A DNA stretch of 64,000 nucleotides from Panopea generosa (taxonomy: Eukaryota; Mollusca; Bivalvia; Adapedonta; Hiatellidae), in the NCBI GenBank assembly GCA_029582155.1, contig CM055898.1:25861245-25925244 (forward strand), given 5' to 3'. A model generated the notes under the pieces. The model was given only the letters and a program-made list of their open reading frames with translations, searched no databases and was not told the origin of the DNA. The translations under genes were made by a program, and so were the position numbers. This document shows positions 46,426 to 58,250 of the stretch, piece by piece; positions within the stretch are counted from its first letter, which is position 1, and the number at the start of each line of letters is the position of its first letter.

Positions 46426-46889
46426 AACTAAAGTTTTGTTGATAAAAAGGCAAGGTTTAGGCAAAGGGGGTAATTACTGTTTCAAATGCAAGTTCTTCAT
46501 ATGTCTATGACTGGGCACATGTCTCACCTGTATCGATGATACAAAGTCGATGGTATGTTTACAACTATTCTCTAAAAAAACAGAAACAGACTATACATTG
46601 GGAAATAATTATATACTAAAGGCTTACAATGGCACATAGGTTTTATTAGTGAACATGTACTTGGTGTCTCTGTTGACTTATATTAGGACTGCATTCAATG
46701 CTTCATATTTGTATACTACATTTAATGACCACAAAAAGTATCTCAAAGAATTTTTACAGATTTGTAATTTGTCGTCAAATGAAATTTTTCTTTAAAACTT
46801 GTACCACATAGCTATTATTCAAGTTAAACTCTAGTAAGAATGTCATTGTCATATTGATAATTAATACAACATTGTTTCATATTTTTCAG
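46426..46889. other. Mostly unique; one stray 66-bp-type unit
   Basis: GGCTTACAATGGCACATAGG at 46621 is an outlying partial unit. The rest is unique AT-rich DNA ending in a pyrimidine tract before candidate exon e. Confidence 0.5.
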
Positions 46890-46946
46890 AATGACAACTT
46901 CCATCTCAGTCCAAAAAAATGACTAACGTAGATTATAACAAAAAAG
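46890..46946 (+). ncRNA. Candidate non-coding exon e
   Basis: The acceptor TTTCATATTTTTCAG (ending 46889) and donor AAAAAG|GTAAGTAAA (GT at 46947-46948) are both good. The 57-nt exon has stops in all plus frames. The following intron opens directly into the 37-bp array. Confidence 0.4.
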
Positions 46947-46964
46947 GTAAGTAAATTAATAACA

Positions 46965-47480
46965 ATGATTTACTTACTATCTAGTTGTATCAATACAACA
47001 GAGAAGTGATTATTTGTTTGGCTGTATAAATACAATAGAGAAGTGACTGGTTATCTAACTGTATAAATACAATAGAGAAGTGACTGGTTATCTTACTTAA
47101 AAAGTGGCTGATTATGTAACTGTATACATACAATAGCGAAGTGACTGGTTACCTAACTTATAAATACAATAGAGAAGTGACTGGTTATCTAACTGTATAC
47201 TTACAATAGGGAAGTGACTGGTTATTTGACTAAAAAAATTACAATAGAGAAGTAACTTGTTATCTAACTGTAAAAATACAATAGAGAAGTGACTGCTTAT
47301 CTTACTGTATATTGACTGGTTATCTAACTGTATAAATACATACATGTAAGAGAAGTGATTGAATATCTAACTGTATAACTCGCCAAAGTAACTAGTTCAA
47401 CGTGTGAGGGTAAATAAAAACTTCTACATGAATACACATCTTACTGTATAAATACAATAGTGAAGTAACTGGTTATTTAT
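46965..47480 (+). repeat. 37-bp minisatellite array (second type)
   Basis: About 13 copies of a unit with CTGTATAAATACAATAGAGA and AGTGACTGGTTATCTAA; unrelated to the 37-bp array at 15.6 kb. Confidence 0.93.
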
Positions 47481-47737
47481 AAATTGTCTAACAATAGTTC
47501 TGAAATACCAGTAAAGTTTAAACTCATTGTAAGATGGTGGGGCAACTCCTCTTTGGTAAGACTTCAGTTACGTGGCCATGTTATTATTTTACAGCTTTTA
47601 AAGTACATAACAGTTAGCGTTATAGAGCATAAAGTTAAGTTGAACATTTTGCTTTGGCTCTTGTGCTATTTGCCAGTTTTTTTTTAATGCATAGCATCGT
47701 CGATACAGAACAGGTTACATGTGGCATGATCCAGTAT

Positions 47738-47935
47738 AATCGGCAGAGGAAGATCTCAGAATAAATTGAGTAGAACCATCATTCTTTGGTCTGCAAGTAA
47801 CTGGCACACTTTCTCAAATGAAGATTTTGTACTGGGCTGGGCTCAAATCTATGATCTTGATCAGTAATGAGGTGTCCATGGTCGTCAGATGACAATGTGT
47901 TAGACCACTCTGTCATGCCACTCTGCCACGGAGGA
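47738..47935 (-). mobile_element. SINE family B, minus strand
   Basis: The reverse of family B: minus strand GGCAGAGTGGCATGACAGAG, TCTAACACATTG head, TAGATTTGAGCCCAG, TGTGCCAGTTACTTGCAGAC, CTACTCAATTTATTCTGAG. Full-length apart from the 3' end. Confidence 0.78.
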
Positions 47936-48034
47936 ATGCACTGTACCATTCTTATACATGAAGTATATTATGTATTATGTTTTATGATATAATTTTTAAT
48001 TATCTGTAAGCTAATTTTTTTTCTTTTTTCACAG

Positions 48035-48180
48035 GGTGTTCAAGACACTTATGGTTGATAAGCTGTTACATTATCTGGGATAAATGATACTTCACCAGGG
48101 TATCAGTCAGTGCGAAATGTCAGTCTCCAGGAGACAAAATACTGGACAATATCAACATTGTATGGAATCAACAGTATATG
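48035..48180 (+). ncRNA. Candidate terminal exon f
   Basis: A very strong acceptor, TTTTTTTCTTTTTTCACAG ending at 48034, begins a unique segment that runs into the 31-bp array. No donor is obvious downstream, so it could be a last exon ending in or past the array. No long ORF. Confidence 0.3.
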
Positions 48181-48835
48181 AAATCACCATTGGAAGGATC
48201 GGAATTGTATGAGATCAATATTGTATGAGATATATATTGAATGAGATAAACATTGTATTAGATCAACATTGTATGAGATCAATATTGTATGAGATCAACA
48301 CTATATGACAACAGCATTGTATGAAATCAACATTGAAGGAGATCAACATTATATGACACCAATGTTGTATGAGATCAACATAAACAACAACAACATTATA
48401 TGAGATCAACATAAACAACAATGGCATTCTATGAGATCAACATAAACAACAACAGCAGTGTATGAGATCAACATAAACAACAATAGCATTGTATGAGATC
48501 AACATAAACAACAACAGCATTGTATGAGATCAACATAAACAACAACAGCATTGTATGAGATCAACATTGAAGGAGATCAACATTATATGACACCAATGTT
48601 GTATGAGATCAACATAAACAACAACAACATTATATGAGATCAACATAAACAACAATGGCATTCTATGAGATCAACATAAACAACAACAGCATTGTATGAA
48701 ATCAGCATAAACAACAGTAGCATTGTATGAAGTCAACATAAACAACAACAGCATTGTATGGGATCAACATAAAAAACAACAACATTCAACTTTATGTGAT
48801 AAAAGCATTGTATGGGCATAACATTATATGAGATT
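48160..48835 (+). repeat. 31-bp minisatellite array
   Basis: Units carry CATTGTATGAGATCAACATA and AACAACAACAG. A 234-bp block starting CATTGAAGGAGATCAACATT repeats at 48331 and 48565, a higher-order duplication. Confidence 0.95.
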
Positions 48836-48899
48836 TACATTAAAAACGTGAAAGATAAGTAAAAAATGTTAATTCGGTTAAAGACTGAAAATGGACATC

Positions 48900-49330
48900 G
48901 TAAGAGCTCTGTGAACAAACACATACATATACATAAATACATACATATACAAACAGATACAGAAACATACACATACATACACACACACACATACATACAC
49001 TCACATACACATAAACATAAATATACACAAACATACAAACAAACATACACACAAACATACACATATATGAAAAGAAGATTACTGTTCTTATAGTTATTGT
49101 TCTGATAACATGTATTTGAAAAGAAAAAAAGCTCTAAAAATAGATTTAAAAAAAAAGAAGAAAAAAAAAGCTCTAAAAAATGATTGAAAGAGCATAAAGA
49201 ATAAAACATAAAGTTAAAATAATAATTGAAAGAGCATAAAAAAGAAAACAAAGCTCTAAAAATAATCGAAAAAAGAAAAAAAAAGAAAAAAAAAGAAATT
49301 AACAGAGCACAAAAAATCATATGTAGTACT
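48900..49330 (+). repeat. ACATACA-rich and A/G-rich low complexity
   Basis: 48916-49067 is (ACATACA)-type repeat; 49110-49330 is A/G-rich with recurring AGCTCTAAAAA words. The 200-codon minus-strand ORF over this stretch is low complexity and not called. Confidence 0.85.
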
Positions 49331-50074
49331 AATTGCCTTACTGGGCTTTTTGTTAAATGTATGTTATTGTATAAAAATGGTCTATGAAATTCTGGGACGA
49401 CCCTCAAATTATTGATAAAATAACTCTTCAACTGCAATTCCCAAAACTTAAACTATTTTCAAATATATTTCATTATAATCTCTCTATATATGACTTTATA
49501 TATATATTCTTTTTAAAGTAATAATCAAGTCATTTATTTTTTGATACTAGGGTTTTTCTAGTAAAATGATTTTAAAGTTTGTATTCTCTGCTATTCTCTG
49601 GAGTAAAATAATGTTTCTGATTATGAGGTAATTAAGGTGGTATTAAGTTAATTACCAACGAAGGTAAAACATCACATAATCAGTTATTTTCCTTCCAGTT
49701 TAAGAAATTCACAATTTGTAGACAATGAACAAACAATTATTGTATCACTATGGTAATCAGATGGTTACAAGTTACACTTGTAATTTATTCTTTTATTTTG
49801 CATCCATATATTTTATGAAGAGGACAATTATAACTTGGATCTGTGTATTTTGTTACCATAACAATATCTGCATTTTTTAGTTTAATGAATGAAATTCATT
49901 AGTTATAATTGTTTTTTTACATATTATGTTTTCATTAAAGGAAGTGGAGAAAAATGTAATAAATGACATAAAAAAATAAAATTATTTTTAAAATGAATAA
50001 AAAGCATTTCATTCTCATAAATAAATAATATTCAAATAGTTTGGTATGGCAAATCCACCAAAATGTGACAAAAG
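49331..50074. other. Unique AT-rich sequence
   Basis: A small palindrome, GGTAATTA (49627-49634) and TAATTACC (49649-49656), is visible. No ORF. Confidence 0.5.
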
Positions 50075-50420
50075 CAATATTTTAATTGGAGTGGTAGACT
50101 TGAAATGAAATCCCCATTCTAAAAATAGACAGCACTGAAATACTGCTTGGTGACCTTCTCATCATCATAAGGACTCTTTCTGAAGATAAAAATTCCTTGT
50201 TAGTCTATTATTTTGGCATGTTTAGATATAAATCCTTATGACAATACAAGGTCAATGGGTACATAATTATAGGCATTTTGATTATATTGTGGGAGAGGTG
50301 GATGTTTTTTGTCAATTTTAAAATTTTGAATTTCTTGAAATACTTCCTTTCTTGCTGAGAAATTGATGGATTAAATGAAACCAAAATATCTTAGTTAAGA
50401 CTTAAAAATCTATAACAACT
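50075..50420 (-). repeat. Dispersed repeat, copy 2, inverse
   Basis: Inverse relative of 42100-42535 with GGAGTGGTAGACTTGAAATG, ATTCTAAAAATAGACAGCAC and TATTATTTTGGCATGTTTA words. Confidence 0.65.
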
Positions 50421-50534
50421 AAAACTTCTTTAAAATTAAGTAAAGATGAACTCAGAGAGACTTGTCATCAGTCATTGGGGTCTTTTCATGTTTTTATCTC
50501 AAATTGTTACCTCTTTCTGGAATTCTACATACAT

Positions 50535-52200
50535 ATTGGTACAGAATATCCTGATTTCATGATAAATTTCCCTTGAAGCTACCTTGATACATTTCTTTTA
50601 AAGCTACCATTATACATTTCCCTTGAAGCTACCTTGATATCTTTCACTTAAAGCTACCTTGAAAAATTTCACTTGAAGCTACCTTGATACATTTCCCTTG
50701 AATCTACTTTGATACTTTTCCCTTGATGCTACCTTGATACATTTCCCTTGAAGCTACATTTATACATATCTCTTGAAGCTACCTTGATACATTTCCTCTG
50801 AAGCTACCTTGATACATTTCCCTTGAATCTACTTCGATACATTTCCACTGAAGCTGCCTTGATACATTTCCCTTGAAGCTACTTCGATACATTTCCCTTG
50901 AGGCTACCTTGATACATTTCCCTTGAGGCTACCTTGATACATTTTCACTGAGGCTACCTTGATACATTTCACTTGAAGCTACCTTGATACATTTCCCTTG
51001 AAGCTACCTCAATACATTTCATTTGAAGCTACCTTGATACATTTCCACTGAGGCTACCTAAATACATTTCCATTGAAGCTACCTTTATACATTTCTCTTG
51101 ATGCTATCTTGATACATTTCTCTTAAAGCTACCGTGATACATTTCCCTTGATGCTTTCTTGATACATTTTCCTTGTAGCTACCTTGATACATTTCCCTTG
51201 AAGCTACATTAATACATTTCCATTGAGGCTTCCCTGATACATTTCCCTTGAAGCTACCTTGATATATTTGCATTGAAGCTATCTTGATACATTTCTCTTA
51301 AAGCTACCTTAATACATTTACAATGATGCTACCTTGATACATTTCAATTGATGCTGCCTTAATACATTAACCTTGAAGCTACTTTGATTCCTGTGAAGTT
51401 ACCTTGATACATTTCTCTTGATGCTACCTCAATACATTTTCCTTGATGCTACCATAATACATTTCCATTGAGGAAACCATGATACATTTTCCTTGAAGTT
51501 ACCTTGACACATTTCCCTTGAAGCTACCTTAATACATTTACAATGATGCTACCTTGATACATTTCCCTTGAGGCTACCTTGATACATTTCCATTGATGCT
51601 ACCTTGATACATTTCAATTGAAGCTACTTTGATACATTTCCATTGATATTAACTTGATACATTTCCACTCAGGCTAACATGATACATTTCCCTTGATGCT
51701 ACTTTGATACATTTACCTTGAAGCTACCTTGATACATTTCCTGTGAAACTACTTTGATACATTTCTCTTGATGCTACCTTGATATATTCCCATGCTGCTA
51801 CCTCGATACATTTCCCTTCATGCTACATTGATACATTTCCCTTCATGCTACCTTGATACATTTCCCTTGAAGCAACATTGATACATTTCCACTGAGGCTA
51901 CCTTGATACATTTTCCTTGATGCTACCATGATACATTTCCTTTGAATATACCTTGATACATTTCCCTTGAAGCTACCTTGATACATTTCCCCTTGATGCT
52001 ACTTTGATACATTTACCCTAATGCTACCTTGATATATTTCAATTGAATCTTCCTTGATACATTTCCCTTGATAATATCGTGATACATTTCCCTTGATGCT
52101 ACTTTGATACATTTCCTTTTAAGCTACCTTGATACATTTCCCTTGATGCTTCCTTGATACATTTCCTTTGAAGGTACCTTGAAAAATTTCCCTTGAATCT
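50535..52200 (+). repeat. 25-bp minisatellite array
   Basis: About 66 copies of a unit with GATACATTTCCCTTGAAGCT and ACCTT. Variation concentrates at CCCTTGAAG (CATTGAG, CTTGATG). ORFs are artefacts. Confidence 0.97.
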
Positions 52201-52321
52201 AATTTTAATGTAGTTTTTCTCTTTTGTCTTGACTAATATTCATATAAAACAAACAAGACTTAGAATGTACATGATTGTACATGTACTGAAAAATAAAAGT
52301 ATGAAAACAATTTTCAGTTCA

Positions 52322-52339
52322 TTGTGTGTGTGTGTGTAT

Positions 52340-52377
<38 letters not shown>
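52322..52377 (+). repeat. (TG)n microsatellite
   Basis: A TG run with TATGG and TATG interruptions. Confidence 0.97.
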
Positions 52378-52382
52378 TTTTC

Positions 52383-52792
52383 AAAGTTTAAGGTCACACT
52401 GAGAGGTTCAATATCTTGTAAACCATTAGACAAGGATTTGAAATAACATGGCACAAATGTTCACCACAATCAGACTATGTGTTGCGTGCAATGACTAAGG
52501 TCACACTTGGAGGTTAAAAGTTAGAAATATGTACAAAATTTTAAGTTCTCTCCATATCTATCAAACCACAGGACAGTTTTTGAAATAAAACAGCAGAAAT
52601 GATTACTACAGTCAGACGATGTGTCAGGCTGAAACCCGGGTCATAGTTAAAAACTCAAGGTCACATTCAGAAGTTCAAGGTCAGACATAGGTTCAAAATT
52701 TGGTGTCTGCTCCATGTTGTACATGCCAAAAATGTTCACCATAATGAGACAATATTTTATCACAGATTTGTATTGGTGGGCTTGACATAGTA
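52383..52792 (+). repeat. Diverged ~140-bp repeat with AAGGTCACA words
   Basis: Two to three units share AAGGTCACA, a GTTCAAAATTT-type word, ACCATTAGACA/ACCACAGGACA, and a CAATCAGACTATGTGT/CAGTCAGACGATGTGT word. It is probably a common dispersed non-coding repeat of this genome. Confidence 0.6.
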
Positions 52793-55640
52793 GCATTTAG
52801 CCTTTAGAAGAGCATACTAGGTTTCACTGTTTAAGCTGTCTTTCCATCTAGCATTGGCAGAAGAGTATACTAGTTTTCATTGTTTAAGCTGTCTTTCCAT
52901 CTAGCATTAACAGAAGAGCATACTAGTTTTCATTGTTTAAGTTGTCATTCCATCTAGCATTGGCAGAAGAGCATACTAGGTTTCATTGTTTAAGCTTTCC
53001 ATCTAGCATTGGCAGAAGAGCATACTAGGTTTCATTGTTTAAGCTTTCCATCTAGCATTGGCAGAAGAGCATACTAGGTTTCATTGTTTAAGCTTTCCAT
53101 CTAGCATTGGCAGAAGAGCATACTAGGTTTCATTGTTTAAGCTTTCCATCTAGCATTGGCAGAAGAGCATACTAGGTTTCATTGTTTAAGCTGTCTTTCC
53201 ATCTAGCATTGGCAGAAGAACATACTAGGTTTCATTGTTTAAGCTGTCTTCCATCTAGTATTGACAGACGGGCATACTAGGTTTCATTGTTTAAGCTGTC
53301 TTTCCATCTAGCATTGACATACGAGCATACTAGGTTTCATTGTTTAAGCTGTCTTTCCATCTGACATTGGCAGAAGAGCATACTAAGTTTCATTGTTTAA
53401 GCTGTCTCCATCTAGCATTGGCAGAAGGACATACTAGTTTTCATTGTTTAAGCTGTCTTTCCATCTGGCATTGGCAGAAGAGCATACTAGGTTTCATTGT
53501 TTAAGCTGTCTCTCCATCTAGCATTGGCAGAAGAGCATACTAAGTTTCATTGTTTAAGCTGTCTCCATCTAGTATTGACAGACGAGCATACTAGATTTCA
53601 TTGTTTAAGCTGTCTCTCCATCTATCATTGGCAGAAGGGCATACTAGTTTTCATTGTTTAAGCTGTCTTTCCATCTGACATTGGCAGAAGAGCGTACTAG
53701 GTTTCATTGTTTAAGCTGTCTCCATCTAGCATTGGCAGAAGGGCATACTAGTTTTCATTGTTTAAGCTGTCTTTCCATCCAGTATTGACAGAAGAGCATA
53801 CTAGGTTTCATTGTTTAAGCTGTCTCTCTATCTTGCATTGGCAGATGAGCATACTAAGTATCATTGTTTAAGCTGTCTCTTCATCTAGCATTGGCACAAG
53901 AGCATACTAGGTTTCATTGTTTAAGCTGTCTCTCCATCTAGCATTGGCAGAAGAGCATACTAGGTTTCATTGTTAAAGCTGTCTCCATCTAGTATTGACA
54001 GACCAGCATACTAGGTTTTATTGTTTAAGCTGTCTCTCCATCTAGCATTGACATAAAAGCATACTAGGTTTCATTGTTTAAGCTGTCTCTCCATCTAGCA
54101 TTGGCAGAAGAGCATACTAGATTTCATTGTTTAAGCTGTCTTTCTATCTAGCATTGGCAGAAGAGCGTACTAGGTTTCATTGTTTAAGCTGTCTCTCCAT
54201 CTAGTATTGACAGAAGAGCATACTAGGTTTCATTGTTTAAGCTGTCTCTCCATCTAGCATTGACAGACGAGCATACTAGGTTTCATTGTTTAAGCTGTCT
54301 CTCCATCTAGCATTGGCATAAGAGCATTATTAGGTATCATTGTTTAAGCTGTCTCTCCATCTAGCATTGGCAGAAGAGCATACCAGGTTTCATTGTTTAA
54401 GCTGTCTCTCCATCTAGCATTGGCAGAAGAGCATACTAGTTTTCATTGTTTAAGCTGTCTTTCCATCTAGCATTGGCAGAAGAGCATACTAAGTTTCATT
54501 GTTTAAGCTGTCTCTCCATCTAACATTGGCAGAAGAGCATACTAGGTTTCATTGTTTAAGCTGTCTCTCCATCTAGCATGACAGAAGAGCATACTAGGTT
54601 TCATTGTTTAAGCTGTCTCTCCATCTAGCATTGACAGACGAGCATACTAGGTTTCATTGTTTAAGCTGTCTCTCCATCTAGCATTGGCATAAGAGCATAC
54701 TAGGTTTCATTGTTTAAGCTGTCTCTCCATCTAACATTGGCAGAAGAGCATACTAGGTTTCATTGTTAAAGCTGTCTCTCCATCTAGCATGACAGAAGAG
54801 CATACTAGGTTTCATTGTTTAAGCTGTCTCTCCATCTAGCATTGACAGAAGAGCATACTAGGTTTCATTGTTTAAGCTGTCTCTCCATCTAGCATTGGCA
54901 AAAGAGCATACTAGGTTTCATTGTTTAAGCTGTCTTTCCATCTAGCATTGACAGACGAGCATACTAGATGTCATTGTTTAAGCTGTCTCTCCATCTAGCA
55001 TTGGCATAAGAACATACTAAGTTTCATTGTTTAAGCTGTCTTTCCATCTAGCATTGACAGACGAGCATACTAGATGTCATTGTTTAAGCTGTCTCTCCAT
55101 CTAGCATTGGCATAAGAACATACTAAGTTTCATTGTTTAAGCTGTCTTTCCATCTAGCATTGACAGACGAGCATACTAGATGTCATTGTTTAAGCTGTCT
55201 CTCCATCTAGCATTGGCATAAGAACATACTAAGTTTCATTGTTTAAGCTGTCTCAATCTAGCATTGGCAGAAGAGCATACTAGGTTTCATTGTTTAAGCT
55301 GTCTTTCCATCTTGCATTGACATAATAGCAAATAAGATATCTTTACATTTTGGATTGACAGACGATCATACTAGATTTCATTATTTCCTTATTGAAGGCG
55401 TCTTTCTATCTAGCATTTTTGAAGTGCATACTATTACTTTGTTTCATAATCAAAGCTGTTTCTCCATCTGGCATACTTGGTTTCATTATTTAAGTCATTC
55501 CTCTATCTGTATTGATAGAAGATCAAACTAAGGTTCATTATCAAAGCTATCTCTTCATCTAGCATCGAGAAAAGAGCAAACTTTGTTATATTATTGACAT
55601 GTCTCTTCATTTACGAATGAGAGAAGAGCATACTTGGTTT
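52793..55640 (+). repeat. 53-bp minisatellite array, left part
   Basis: About 50 copies with GCATTGGCAGAAGAGCATAC, TAGGTTTCATTGTTTAAGCT and GTCTCTCCATCTA. Early units lack GTCTC (47-bp variants at 52985-53160). A 106-bp dimer is repeated three times at about 54940-55250 (TAGATGTCATTG alternating with TAAGTTTCATTG). From 55320 units decay. Confidence 0.97.
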
Positions 55641-55808
55641 ATTTTATACTAATCTTAGATGATTGGAAATCTGTTTTTGAGTCCACTTCCGTGGTAGTTA
55701 CAGTACTGAATGTTATATTTTGAGAGGAATTAGATCAAGCTGGGGATTGCACCTGCAACCTCTGGCAGGAATGGACACACTCTACCTACTGCATAACCAT
55801 CTTGCTAG
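55641..55808 (-). mobile_element. SINE family C, minus strand, inside the 53-bp array
   Basis: On the minus strand: GGTTATGCAGTAGGTAGAG, CCAGAGGTTGCAGGTGCAAT (B-box region) and CATTCAGTACTGTAACTACC. Array units flank it. Confidence 0.65.
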
Positions 55809-55810
55809 AT

Positions 55811-56545
55811 TTTATTGTTCAAAGTCTCTCCATCTAGCTGTGACAGAAGAGCATACTAGGTTTCATTATTAAAGCTGTCTCTCCACCTGGCATTGACAGA
55901 AGAACATACTAGACTTCAATGTTTAAGCTGTCTCCATCTTGCATTGACAGAAGAGCATACTCGATTTCATTATTTAAGCTGTCTCTCCATCTAGCATTGA
56001 CAGAAGAGCATACTAGATTTCATTATTTAAGCTGTCTCTCAATCTACCATTGACAGAAGACCATACTAGATTTCATTAGTTAAGCTGTCTCTCCATCTAT
56101 CATTGACAGACGAGCATACTAGATTTCATTATTTAAGCTGTCTCTCCATCTAGCATTGACAGAAGAGCATACTAGATTTCATTATTTAAGCTGTCTCTCA
56201 ATCTACCATTGACAGAAGACCATACTAGATTTCATTAGTTAAGCTGTCTCTCCATCTAGCATTGACAGAAGAGCATACTTGATTTCATTATTTAAGCTGT
56301 CTCTCAATCTACCATTGACAGAAGATCATACTAGATTTCATTAGTTAAGCTGTCTATCCATCTAGCATTGACAGAAGAGCATACTAGATTTCATTATTTA
56401 AGCTGTCTCTCAATCTACCATTGACAGAAGCCCATAGTAGATTTCATTATTTAAGGTGTCTCTCAATCTAGCATTGACAGACGAGCACACTAGATTGCTT
56501 TTTCCAAGGCATCTCTCCACTTTGAATGTAGGGAAGAGCACACCA
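55811..56545 (+). repeat. 53-bp minisatellite array, right part
   Basis: About 14 units of a subtype with TAGATTTCATTATTTAAGCT, alternating as a dimer with AATCTACCATTGACAGAAGA and TTCATTAGTTAAGC. This is a separately homogenised part of the array. Confidence 0.95.
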
Positions 56546-57009
56546 GGTTTTACCATACAAACAGAAATTAAGAGTAATGCCCCTTATTTTGTTGTGTGGA
56601 GCATGTGTGATTTAGATGAAGCATGTCCACTGTCCTATATTGCAACCGTTATTTCTATAGGTTTGTTCCTAACCAGTATGTCATGTTTCTCTCATTTTTT
56701 TCTTTGAACATTTTAGATGGCCATGTTCACAGGATTCAATGGCAAAATTAATTCAGGCAACTTATCTGTCACCTCTTAAGTCATGGGTTCATTACAAGGT
56801 ATTCGAAATAGATGGTCACATGAGGGATGTTATGCATTAAGTTTATTAGCAATTCCTGTCAACATTGCGTCTAAATTATCTTGTGTAAACTTCCTTTTTT
56901 GAAAGAATCAAAATGACTGCTGTTGCTATAAATATATGTACATTGCATGTACTTTATTTCAAAATGAGATTATTTTCAAGTTGAATATCTAAATTTGTGC
57001 TCTGCCATA
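56546..57009. other. Unique sequence
   Basis: A weak tRNA-B-box-like word (AAGTCATGGGTTCATTAC, about 56779) hints at a decayed SINE. The 83-codon ORF at 56456-56707 is mostly array and unsupported. Confidence 0.4.
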
Positions 57010-57185
57010 CAGTCAAACCTGAATAAGCGGTCACCTATAAAGCTGCCGCTTGTCTTAAGCAACCACATTTGCTATTTCCCATTTTTATGTTTTCAGTGAC
57101 AATTAACCTGTATTAAGCAACAACCTGTCTTAAAAGGTCACTTTGGCTCTTTCCCTTGACTGGCTGCTTAAGACAGGTTTGACTG
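57010..57185 (-). mobile_element. Pogo/Tc1-like MITE, copy 3, opposite orientation
   Basis: 176 bp with CAGTCAAACCTG and CAGGTTTGACTG as inverted ends, flanked by TA. It has the best-preserved termini of the three copies. Confidence 0.85.
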
Positions 57186-57389
57186 TATATATTTATCAGC
57201 ACTTGGCTTGCTGGTCAAGTCGATGATTCATGGCATCAACAGATAACTAACTCGTCTGATCAGGGTCTACATTGTCTGACTCTTAGTCAGTTACTCTGTA
57301 CTCCCATTAATGAAATAGGGAAAGTAAGGACAAAAAGCTGATATCAGTAATGATGACAATAATTATTTTCTAATATAATAAAACTGTTT

Positions 57390-57660
57390 GCATACTTAGC
57401 ATCATTTTTTATGTCCCCCAAGGGCTAACACTGAAATTGTTGATCTAATTACTCTTTCCTTCGATCCTGGAAGGTTAACCAGTACTCGAGCAAACTGATC
57501 TCCAGAAGTAACTGTAACTTGAGTCGGTGATGAGAGACAAATGGCAATCAGATACAATGTCATATATCAATCAACCCTGAGTTTGTGGATGGGTGGGGAT
57601 TTGAACTCATAACCCCAGGATTGATAGTCTGAAAAACTACCAACTGAGCTAACCAGACCC
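57390..57660 (-). mobile_element. SINE family A, minus strand
   Basis: Reversed family A: GGTCTGGTTAGCTCAGTTGG head at 57660, B box GAGTTCAAATCC, GATTGATATATGACATTG, GTACTGGTTAACCTTCCAGG and a degraded tail. The only minus-strand family A copy. Confidence 0.9.
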
Positions 57661-57733
57661 TGCTACTAACAGACTAAAACAAAACTATGATTATGCCAAT
57701 TTTGTTTTGTGTAACTTTTGTTGTTTTTGCCCT

Positions 57734-57940
57734 GGGTCCTACTCGGCCGAGTGGTTAAATGTCCTGTTGTCTAATGACAATTTGCCCCACATTGCTGAAG
57801 TCATGGGTTTGAACCAAGCTCCGTTGAAACATTTATTTGAGAAACTTTGTCAGTTGTTTGCAGAAGGATGAAAGTTCAACTCAGATTCATTCTGAGGTAT
57901 TCCATAAATATGTACACTTATACAGTCTGTTGAAAAAGGC
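57734..57940 (+). mobile_element. SINE family B
   Basis: TCCTACTCGGCCGAGTGGTT head, GAAGTCATGGGTTTGAACC B box, TTGTCAGTTGTTTGCAGAAG and CTCAGATTCATTCTGAGG. Confidence 0.85.
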
Positions 57941-58250
57941 TTTTTATCCATCAGGTGAATAAATCAATACCAGTTGCCTGTGTAATGTTCTTTGTCTCTT
58001 GGCACATTTACTTACATCTCTAAATTGTCAGTCTTGTCTTTTCAGTTTTTCTTTAATTTTTGGTAAAGACCATTTGTGTTGTAACCCATTTTATCTCTAC
58101 TGAACAATGAAAGCGAGTCTCGAATATTATCAGAAACTTGACATTATTTGTTGTTGGAGATGACTTACCCAGTCTGGTTCCCATCCTGAGGGGTTCCCTT
58201 CCTGTCCTGCAGGGTTCCAATTCCTATGTTGTTCTCATACTGTGTTGTTG
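57941..58250. other. Unique sequence
   Basis: I see no recognisable feature. Confidence 0.5.

Noticed and set aside
48835..49437. 200-codon minus-strand ORF, Phe/Val/Cys/Tyr-rich
   Set aside because: It covers ACATACA repeats and A/G-rich low complexity; the hydrophobic runs are a composition effect.
56456..56707. 83-codon ORF with a hydrophobic C-terminus
   Set aside because: The first third is the 53-bp array, with no promoter, splice or conservation evidence.
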